From positions 1-6,811 of the forward strand of contig CAXCCG010000099.1 of the NCBI GenBank assembly GCA_963981015.1: a DNA stretch of 6,811 bases. The letters run 5' to 3'. This stretch comes from Thiopontia sp013349825. Lineage in GTDB: Bacteria; Pseudomonadota; Gammaproteobacteria; GCF-002020875. The position numbers were made by a program, and so were the translations under genes. The notes under the pieces were generated by a model that was not told the origin of the DNA, ran no database searches, and saw nothing but the letters and a program-made list of their open reading frames with translations. How positions within the stretch are numbered: the stretch's first letter is position 1; every line of letters starts with the position of its first letter. This document shows positions 1 through 5,325 of this stretch, piece by piece.

Positions 1-57
1 CAGGCAGTTTGTGTCCAGTACTTTATGCTGGGCGGGAGAATTGGGTAACGATATGAT

Positions 58-654
58 CTATACTCTCACTAAATGCTTTGCTGATAACCTATATGATGTA
101 GGAATAGACAAATATTGGGCTGTATTATTTGACCACCTTAAAGATGAATACCCTCCCAACAGGCGATGCCCAATCCAACGGGAATCAACAATTTCATTGC
201 TGTTTTTTAGATTAATCAACAGTAATCTACCCATAAAATTTATCCACTCACTCGGCCTCAATAGACGATCAGAATAGGCATGATAAGATCGACCACTATC
301 GAAGAACACTATATTTTCCAGAACCTTCTTCGGAAGAAAGTTATTCATCCTCTGAAAAATATTACCATCAATACCCTCTTCAATAGAAAAGTCAATCATA
401 GGAATATGCATTACTCTTCCCTTGATTTTTACCGTCGAATGAATAGCCAACTCCTGCTCTTCATTCAAAGATCTGAATTGGTCTAACACCCAATCTACAG
501 ATATTTCATGAGATGGTACCTTGATAATCTGTCGTTCATCAGACAATGCATCTGGAATATATATATACTTGCTAAAATAAAAGATTGCTTCCTCCTTGGA
601 AAACAACTCAACCAAATACATAAAAGGGTGTCTTGCCAGCTCCTCTTCCCCCAT
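58..654 (-). CDS. Uncharacterised dGTPase-linked protein, possibly AEP primase-like
   Basis: I do not recognise this 198-residue protein with certainty. It has no signal peptide or membrane span and should be cytoplasmic. Several features recall the catalytic core of archaeo-eukaryotic primases. A hydrophobic strand ends in an acid, HIPMIDF (83-89, D88), like motif I. FFDSGRSYHAY (117-127) resembles the sGxxxH nucleotide-binding motif II, with S120, G121 and H125. IVDSRW (155-160, D157) could be motif III, followed by the basic segment GYSSLRWSNN (168-177), similar to the LR-slh segment of primases. The second acid of the usual DxD motif I is a serine here (S90), so catalysis may be lost or altered. 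I recall a database family named 'primase 1D-like' of this sort but could not verify membership. The ATG at 654 follows the dgt stop by 1 nt and has AGGG 9 nt upstream, so translational coupling is likely. The family assignment is inference. Confidence 0.8.
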   Translation of the reverse strand: MGEEELARHPFMYLVELFSKEEAIFYFSKYIYIPDALSDERQIIKVPSHEISVDWVLDQFRSLNEEQELAIHSTVKIKGRVMHIPMIDFSIEEGIDGNIFQRMNNFLPKKVLENIVFFDSGRSYHAYSDRLLRPSEWINFMGRLLLINLKNSNEIVDSRWIGHRLLGGYSSLRWSNNTAQYLSIPTSYRLSAKHLVRV

Positions 655-655
655 A

Positions 656-2020
656 TCAGTTCACCCTAATCCCTTCCAGCATCTGGAATGTTTCTAAAGC
701 ATAGTTATCTGTCATCCCAGCAATAAAATCTACAATCAAATGGTGCCTTCTAATGGATTCATGACCTCGCTTATTCATTTTGTAATGATCACAGTAACTC
801 TTTGGCAACAACCCTAGCAACCGTACCTCAAAATCAAAATTCTCTGCCTCTTGATGAACCCTACCCATATCTCTTTCAATTAGTGCCTCAAACAGTTCCG
901 CAGAAATTTTTTGGCTATCCAGCAACCGTTCAAAGTGCTTCAAAAGGCCTTTAATAACGCTCCTTCCAGCCAACTCTATATGTTCAGCTGATGAATCAGA
1001 GTAGATATATTTTCGAGCATAACGTTTAATTTTCTTGACGACTCCTCCCATTTTATTTTCATCAGAGATCAGATCACCGCCTCCTCCTGCAAGCACTTCT
1101 TTAAGGTTATCAACAAAGATGCCTGCCGCCTCATCTACCGATTCACGAATAATTTCAGTCTTAAAGGTAATGAAACGTTCCTTTGAAGATATACCTCTCT
1201 CTTCAGCTTCATCCTTGGATGGGACAAACTCTTTAAAATGCTCAGCTAAATCATCAATCGATATAATCCCTTTTTCAATTCCATCCTCCAGATCACTCAT
1301 TGAGTATGCTATATCATCCGCAGCTTCCATTAATCTTGTAACAGGAAAGACTTTTCCCTTACTCCACCCAACCGCCTTGCAACACCTTTTATAATTTTTG
1401 TAGTCTTGGGTATAAATCCCAATTTTCTTCCTCTGCTTATCAATTGGCTGCGTTTCCACAGACCATGGATACTTGATAGTTGAAAGCAATAAAGCATCTG
1501 TCAGATTCAGACCAAATTCATCATAACCAGCAAGAAAGCTCATTAAACGAAGCCCTTGTGGATTACCATCAAAACTCTCAAAATCTCCCAATAAATTTAA
1601 ACTATTCTTGGATGATGCCCACTCTTTTATGGCCGACTCTCCAAGATGTCCAAATGGTGGGTTCCCAATATCATGAAGTAGACAAGCCGTTTCAACAACA
1701 TTTGCAAACGCTGCCAACTGCTTATAGCTGACCTTTTCCACCCCGCATTTTTCTATCACCTTTTGCGCCAAAAATCTTCCAATCTGGGAAACTTCAATGG
1801 AATGAGTCAATCTAGTACGTACAGCCGCATTTGGATCTAAAGGAAACACCTGTGCCTTATGCTGTAATCGCCTAAATGATGCAGAATTGACCACCCTTCC
1901 CTTATCACTTTCAGTGGCACCCAACAAATCACCTGCATTTCGCTTTACAGATGATTTTCTAAGCCGCTCATCGGTGATCAACTTCAACAATTTTTTGAAC
2001 TGATTCTGTCTATTTGGCAC
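656..2020 (-). CDS. dgt: Deoxyguanosinetriphosphate triphosphohydrolase (dGTPase, HD superfamily)
   Basis: The enzyme hydrolyses dGTP to deoxyguanosine and inorganic triphosphate in the cytoplasm. The 454-residue protein shows the family landmarks in order: ESDKGRVVNSASFRRLQHKAQVFPL (37-61); RTRLTHSIEVSQIGR (68-82) with metal ligand H73; ACLLHDIGNPPFGHLGE (112-128) with H116-D117 plus H125 and E128; and MEAADDIAYSMSDLEDG (231-247) with the fourth metal ligand, D235 or D236. The C-terminus has the typical IAGMTDNYALE segment (433-443). It is about 50 residues shorter than E. coli Dgt (505), with no core motif missing. The start is GTG at 2020, chosen because AAGGAG lies 5 nt upstream. The next gene starts 1 nt after its stop, so the two are probably co-translated. 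Base composition is clearly more AT-rich than in hsdR. Some dGTPases protect bacteria from phage by depleting dGTP. That role is suggested here by the neighbouring restriction genes but not proven; housekeeping dNTP control is the alternative. Confidence 0.95.
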   Translation of the reverse strand: MPNRQNQFKKLLKLITDERLRKSSVKRNAGDLLGATESDKGRVVNSASFRRLQHKAQVFPLDPNAAVRTRLTHSIEVSQIGRFLAQKVIEKCGVEKVSYKQLAAFANVVETACLLHDIGNPPFGHLGESAIKEWASSKNSLNLLGDFESFDGNPQGLRLMSFLAGYDEFGLNLTDALLLSTIKYPWSVETQPIDKQRKKIGIYTQDYKNYKRCCKAVGWSKGKVFPVTRLMEAADDIAYSMSDLEDGIEKGIISIDDLAEHFKEFVPSKDEAEERGISSKERFITFKTEIIRESVDEAAGIFVDNLKEVLAGGGGDLISDENKMGGVVKKIKRYARKYIYSDSSAEHIELAGRSVIKGLLKHFERLLDSQKISAELFEALIERDMGRVHQEAENFDFEVRLLGLLPKSYCDHYKMNKRGHESIRRHHLIVDFIAGMTDNYALETFQMLEGIRVN

Positions 2021-2025
2021 AACAA

Positions 2026-2031
2026 CTCCTT
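2026..2031 (-). promoter_or_regulatory. Ribosome binding site deciding the GTG start of the dGTPase gene
   Basis: AAGGAG on the minus strand, 5 nt (TTGTT) before the GTG at 2020. This strong site at ideal spacing is the reason for choosing the GTG start. Confidence 0.8.
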
Positions 2032-2053
2032 TTATACCTCTTGTTTATTCCGC

Positions 2054-2128
2054 TCATTTATCCACATCTACCCAAACCATTACCTCCGGTATCTTACAAT
2101 CTGTTGGATAGTTGATCTGGGCACTCAC
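2054..2128 (-). CDS. Possible 24-codon small ORF between hsdR and dgt
   Basis: A GTG two bases past the hsdR stop opens a frame of 24 codons ending in TGA. The protein would begin MSAQINYPTD and end IPEVMVWVDVDK. A GGGGGAGAG run inside the hsdR end lies just upstream and could act as a ribosome binding site, though its spacing is loose. The composition reads like ordinary protein, not random AT-rich sequence. An internal ATG at codon 17 is preceded almost directly by GGAGG, which is too close for a good start. It could be a real coupled small protein, a leader peptide, the remnant of a decayed gene, or chance. I know of no homologue. Confidence 0.25.
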   Translation of the reverse strand: MSAQINYPTDCKIPEVMVWVDVDK

Positions 2129-2129
2129 C

Positions 2130-4130
2130 TCAGCTCTCTCCCCCTCTCATCAACGCCTCTCGAACCCCCCCCATATCCTGCGACAACAATCGTGCAATCG
2201 AAGCATCAAACGCCTGCTTGAACTCAGGGTCTTGTGCATAGCTCTTGTATAGATCAAGCTCCCTGCGGCGCTCCTTACTCACTGCATTCTGAATCAGATT
2301 TTCCAGTGCCAAACGGCTGTTCTGCTTGTCCGGATTGTTGACGACTTGGGATTCATAATTGGGATCATCCATCACATGACGGGCGACATTAATGAACTTC
2401 ACCCGCTGCTCTTCCGGGGTTGCCTCCCACCCCTGGAACCAGCGCTCATTGAACGTCTTGATAATTTCATCCAATGGGTCTTTATCTGGCTCATCGGATG
2501 GCACTCCGCGTGGATTCGGGTTTTGTGGGTCAACCTCGCTTTCCGAGTCATCCAGTCCAACTTTCTCTTTTAGTCGGGTGCGCTCCAGCCCATAGGTAGA
2601 GAGATCAACGCTCTCCAACAGCTCATCCAGCGCATCTTTATCCCTGTCTTCGATCTTCAATTTCGGAATGAGGAATTTGAGAAACCAGTGCAGCTTCTCC
2701 CAATCCACATTGTCGAATGGCAAGATACAGGCAACCTGCGCATAAATTTTGATGAACTGCTTGGCCTTAATCTTAAAATCCACCTTAGCATCATCATCCA
2801 GTTCCAGCTCATGGATAAAACGGTCTGCACAGAGATCAATCGTCGGACTCAGTTGTTCGGCAGGGGCACTCTTGAAGAACAGCTCATTGAACTGCTCAAC
2901 CTCATTCCATTCATATACGCCCACCTCATCCAGTGCCTCTTTCAGCTCATGCAGCACATTGACATCAGTGGGGGACGACAGGCTTGTAGCGGTGTAGAAA
3001 GGATCAAACGCCTTCTTGATCTCACTGCTCGCATTGAAGAAGTCCAGTACAAAAATATCTTCCGTGCGCTTACCCAGCGCATGATTGCTGCGATTCAGGC
3101 GAGACAGCGCCTGCACTGCCAAAACCCCTTGCAGTTTTTTGTCCACATACATGGTGGAAAGTTTTGGCTGATCAAAACCAGTTAGGTATTTGTTAGCAAC
3201 AACCAACAAACGACACTCATCACTATCAAACTGATCCTCGATGTCCTTACTGGGAAAGCCATTGATACTCTCTTCGGTATATTCAATTCCCTCAACCGTC
3301 TTCTTTCCAGAGAAGGCAATCACCGCCTTGAATCCCGCCTTGCGCTCATTCAAGAGTTCACGCACCTTTTGAAAATAGTGGATAGCCGTTTGGATGTTTC
3401 GCGTCACCACCATCCCCTTCGCCTTGCCTTTAAGCTTCTTGGCAGCAACCACCTGATCCAGAAAATGGCTGACCATAATCTCCGCCTTAACGTCAATCGT
3501 CTCCCTGTTCCCCTCCACATAGGCACGTAGCTTCTTCTGCGCCTTAGCACTATCAAATAGCGGGTTATCCCGGACTGACTTCTCAATCTCGTAATAGCTC
3601 TGATAAGTGGTGTAGTTGGCAACCACATCCAGAATGAACCCCTCCTCAATCGCCTGCTTCATCGAGTAGAGATGAAATGGCTTGAAGGTACCATCCGGTT
3701 GCTGCTCGCCAAAGCGTTCCAGCGTTGCGTTCTTCGGGGTTGCAGTAAAGGCAAAGTATGAGGCATTACCCCGCATCTTGCGGCGACGCATCGTCTCCAG
3801 AATCTGATCCTGCACCTCATCTTCACCATCATCGTATAGACTGCCCTCTCCTAAAGACTTGTTCAGGTTGTCTGCTGCAGAACCAGACTGCGAGCTGTGG
3901 GCCTCATCAATGATGACGGCAAACTGTTTATCCGACAGGTCTTCAATACCGTCCACAATAAAGGGGAACTTCTGGATGGTGGTGATGATGATTTTCTTTC
4001 CACCCTGCAACGCATCCTTGAGCCCTTGTGAACTCTCCGCATGGGCAACAATATTCTTCACCTCAGAGAAGAGCTTGATATTATTCTTCAGCTGCTTATC
4101 CAGCACACGGCGGTCGGTGACCACTACCAC
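2130..4130 (-). CDS. hsdR: HsdR C-terminal fragment: helicase motor and C-terminal helical region
   Basis: This is the 666-residue remainder of HsdR after the amber codon, written from the first in-frame GTG at 4130. The frame is actually open from 4166. The motifs present, in fragment numbering, are TDRRVL (5-10), IIDEAHSSQSG (73-83), FAFTATPKNATLERFG (126-141), GMVVTRN (239-245), VVANKYLTGFDQPKL (310-324) and QALSRLNRS (340-348), followed by an acidic C-terminal region. The GTG start is probably only nominal: the nearest Shine-Dalgarno-like run (GGGAGGTGAG, 4158-4149) lies about 20 nt upstream, further than usual, and no ATG follows closely. This piece has no Walker A and so could not hydrolyse ATP alone. 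A G8 run (2172-2165) lies near the end. It is best regarded as the second half of one broken gene. Confidence 0.6.
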   Translation of the reverse strand: MVVVTDRRVLDKQLKNNIKLFSEVKNIVAHAESSQGLKDALQGGKKIIITTIQKFPFIVDGIEDLSDKQFAVIIDEAHSSQSGSAADNLNKSLGEGSLYDDGEDEVQDQILETMRRRKMRGNASYFAFTATPKNATLERFGEQQPDGTFKPFHLYSMKQAIEEGFILDVVANYTTYQSYYEIEKSVRDNPLFDSAKAQKKLRAYVEGNRETIDVKAEIMVSHFLDQVVAAKKLKGKAKGMVVTRNIQTAIHYFQKVRELLNERKAGFKAVIAFSGKKTVEGIEYTEESINGFPSKDIEDQFDSDECRLLVVANKYLTGFDQPKLSTMYVDKKLQGVLAVQALSRLNRSNHALGKRTEDIFVLDFFNASSEIKKAFDPFYTATSLSSPTDVNVLHELKEALDEVGVYEWNEVEQFNELFFKSAPAEQLSPTIDLCADRFIHELELDDDAKVDFKIKAKQFIKIYAQVACILPFDNVDWEKLHWFLKFLIPKLKIEDRDKDALDELLESVDLSTYGLERTRLKEKVGLDDSESEVDPQNPNPRGVPSDEPDKDPLDEIIKTFNERWFQGWEATPEEQRVKFINVARHVMDDPNYESQVVNNPDKQNSRLALENLIQNAVSKERRRELDLYKSYAQDPEFKQAFDASIARLLSQDMGGVREALMRGGES

Positions 4131-4166
4131 TGAGTCGAAGATCGGGCGCTCACCTCCCGACTTGTA

Positions 4167-5213
4167 CTACTCTATCAACTGGTAGGCGGCCCAAGTGATC
4201 GAGTTCGACTTGCCCGACCCTGCCGAGTGATGAATCAGATAGGTGTGCCCCACCCCCTGCGTTCTGGCGTGTGCCAGCAGTTTCCGCACCACCTCCAACT
4301 GGTGGTAACGAGGGAAGTAGAGGGTACGCCGATTCAGTGGGTCGTTACCCTTCTCTCCAACCAGCTTGGCAAAGTGTTCAATGATGTTGGTCAGACTCTG
4401 GCGTGTCAGCACCTCCTGCCACAGATAGGCGGTGCGGTGCCCACCAGTAGAGACATCACCGGGTGGGTTGCCCTTGCCATAGCTGTGCCCCTTGTTGAAC
4501 GGCAGAAAAACTGTTTTTTTACCCGCCAGACGGGTGGTCATGTAGACCTCATCAGTATCCACAGCAAAGTGGACCAGACAGCGCCCAAACTGCAACAGCG
4601 GCTCGCTTGGATCACGATCCTCGCGATACTGTTTGATCGCATGGTAGGTGGTCTGCCCGGTCCAGGCATTCTTCAGCTCCAGCGTGGCAATCGCCAAACC
4701 GTTGATGAACAGCCCCATATCAATGGAGAGATTGGGGTTGGTCTGTGAGTAGTAAAGCTGGCGCGTCACCGAAAAAACATTACGCTCGAAATTCTCTGCA
4801 ACCTCTGGGTTAATCTCATTGTATGGCGCACTGTAGAGCAGCGTAAGATGGGCATCATTGATCGACAGGCCATTCTTCAACACTTTGAGAAGGCCATGCT
4901 TCTTGATGCGCTTATTCAGGTGCTCCAGTATCAACCGCTCCCAGTTTGGCTGATCTTTCAGCTTGGCCAACTCATCCGCCTGCGTGCTGTTCAGAAAGCC
5001 CCAGAACTTAGCGGTATCGATAGAAAATTCACGATCATAGTCAGAGGTCCAACCCAACTGGTAGCCGTGGCCGATCTCGGTGCGATACTGGTCACTCTGC
5101 TGTAGCGCCACCGCATCACTACCCCCCTCCTCCTTCAACACTTCACGACTGATGCCACAAAGTACTTGTTCGATCAGGGCTTCGAGCGCCTGTTCATTAG
5201 TCTGACTTACCAT
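4167..5213 (-). CDS. hsdR: HsdR N-terminal fragment: nuclease domain to Walker A
   Basis: This 348-residue product ends at the amber codon. It keeps the whole HSDR_N nuclease core: D165 in SIDMGLFING, E179 and K181 in ATLELKN, and Q195 in HAIKQYRED, a possible counterpart of the conserved QxxxY region of RecB-like nucleases. It also keeps a Q-tip-like FPRYHQLEVV segment (300-309) and the Walker A loop HHSAGSGKS (328-336). It ends 12 residues later, before motif Ia, so it lacks a complete ATPase motor. The start has a good Shine-Dalgarno sequence (5224-5219). Translation of this piece is likely. A free nuclease fragment without translocation would not be expected to work as a restriction enzyme. 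In a type I system it is also uncertain whether the fragment could assemble on the methyltransferase, because in characterised enzymes the C-terminal region of HsdR makes that contact. Confidence 0.75.
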   Translation of the reverse strand: MVSQTNEQALEALIEQVLCGISREVLKEEGGSDAVALQQSDQYRTEIGHGYQLGWTSDYDREFSIDTAKFWGFLNSTQADELAKLKDQPNWERLILEHLNKRIKKHGLLKVLKNGLSINDAHLTLLYSAPYNEINPEVAENFERNVFSVTRQLYYSQTNPNLSIDMGLFINGLAIATLELKNAWTGQTTYHAIKQYREDRDPSEPLLQFGRCLVHFAVDTDEVYMTTRLAGKKTVFLPFNKGHSYGKGNPPGDVSTGGHRTAYLWQEVLTRQSLTNIIEHFAKLVGEKGNDPLNRRTLYFPRYHQLEVVRKLLAHARTQGVGHTYLIHHSAGSGKSNSITWAAYQLIE

Positions 5214-5218
5214 TCATA

Positions 5219-5224
5219 CTCCCT
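5219..5224 (-). promoter_or_regulatory. Ribosome binding site of hsdR
   Basis: AGGGAG on the minus strand, followed by a 5-nt spacer (TATGA) and the ATG at 5213. It supports that start over the overlapping out-of-frame ATG in the spacer. Confidence 0.7.
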
Positions 5225-5247
5225 AATCAACAAACCATCAACCAAAT
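5225..5247. repeat. 23-bp direct repeat, copy 1
   Basis: Identical over 23 bp to 5303-5325, in the same orientation and offset by 78 bp; both flanks differ between the copies. It begins AATCAACAAACC and contains two ATCAAC hexamers 11 bp apart. This copy lies just upstream of the hsdR ribosome binding site. Confidence 0.9.
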
Positions 5248-5275
5248 TATTACTTTTAACACAATAACTTAACAA
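5246..5275 (-). promoter_or_regulatory. Candidate sigma-70 promoter for hsdR
   Basis: In the AT-rich gap the minus strand reads TTGTTA (5275-5270, 4 of 6 to the -35 consensus), an 18-nt spacer, then AATAAT (5251-5246, 5 of 6 to the -10 consensus but lacking the first T). It lies about 33 nt upstream of the start codon, leaving room for a short leader with the ribosome binding site. The -10 box overlaps the first copy of the 23-bp repeat, so a factor binding that repeat could control it. AT-rich sequence makes chance matches easy. Confidence 0.35.
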
Positions 5276-5302
5276 TAAACAACCACTACTATCCATGCTG
5301 GC

Positions 5303-5325
5303 AATCAACAAACCATCAACCAAAT
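5303..5325. repeat. 23-bp direct repeat, copy 2
   Basis: The second identical copy of 5225-5247. Its last base is the first base (plus-strand) of the stop codon of the AlbA-type gene, so the repeat abuts that gene's end. An additional ATCAAT follows at 5324-5329, extending the series of ATCAA units. Confidence 0.9.

Larger units (their letters stand above)
2130..5213 (-). pseudogene. hsdR: Type I restriction enzyme subunit R (HsdR), interrupted by one in-frame amber codon
   Basis: This is a full-length HsdR frame of 1027 codons, normal for the family, broken only by TAG at 4169-4167 (codon 349). Reading continues in the same frame as YKSGGERPIFDS into the next fragment, so this is a nonsense substitution and not a frameshift. 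HsdR is the ATP-driven translocase and endonuclease of the HsdR-HsdM-HsdS complex that cuts unmethylated foreign DNA. In full-length numbering the order is: PD-(D/E)xK nuclease with D165 and E179-L180-K181; Walker A, AGSGKS (331-336); then the stop; then TDRRVLDKQL (motif Ia), DEAH (436-439), TATP (490-493), VVTRN (602-606), LTGFD (677-681) and QALSRLNR (701-708, motif VI); then an acidic helical C-terminus. The start ATG at 5213 is preceded by AGGGAG with a 5-nt spacer. Restriction would be lost unless the stop is suppressed, but a sequencing error is possible. No hsdM or hsdS is present in the window. Confidence 0.9.

Noticed and set aside
1..57. Possible terminator after the 198-residue gene
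   Set aside because: No GC-rich stem followed by a T-run is visible on the minus strand; the stretch is too short to say more.
11..486. Plus-strand ORFs of 88 and 68 codons
   Set aside because: They lie antisense to the 198-residue gene, have no ribosome binding site and show no recognisable domain. The minus-strand frame is longer and is coupled to the dGTPase gene.
2021..2100. Promoter directly upstream of the dGTPase gene
   Set aside because: TTGTAA (2099-2094) has no -10 box at 16-19 nt spacing, and the TATAAA near 2036 lies too close to the start codon. No convincing pair was found.
4130..4166. Independent translation start for the HsdR C-terminal fragment
   Set aside because: The Shine-Dalgarno-like run is about 20 nt from the first in-frame GTG, and the frame is continuous with the upstream fragment. 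A nonsense mutation in one gene explains it better than two natural genes.
4505..4521. A7 tract in hsdR as a possible programmed frameshift or phase-variation site
   Set aside because: The gene reads through in frame (codons AAA AAA ACA), and the heptamer is not in the phase required for a standard -1 slip. The tiny inverted repeat around it is explained by the A and T runs.
4227..4748. Plus-strand 173-codon ORF
   Set aside because: It is an antisense shadow of the conserved HsdR nuclease and Walker A region; no independent motifs.
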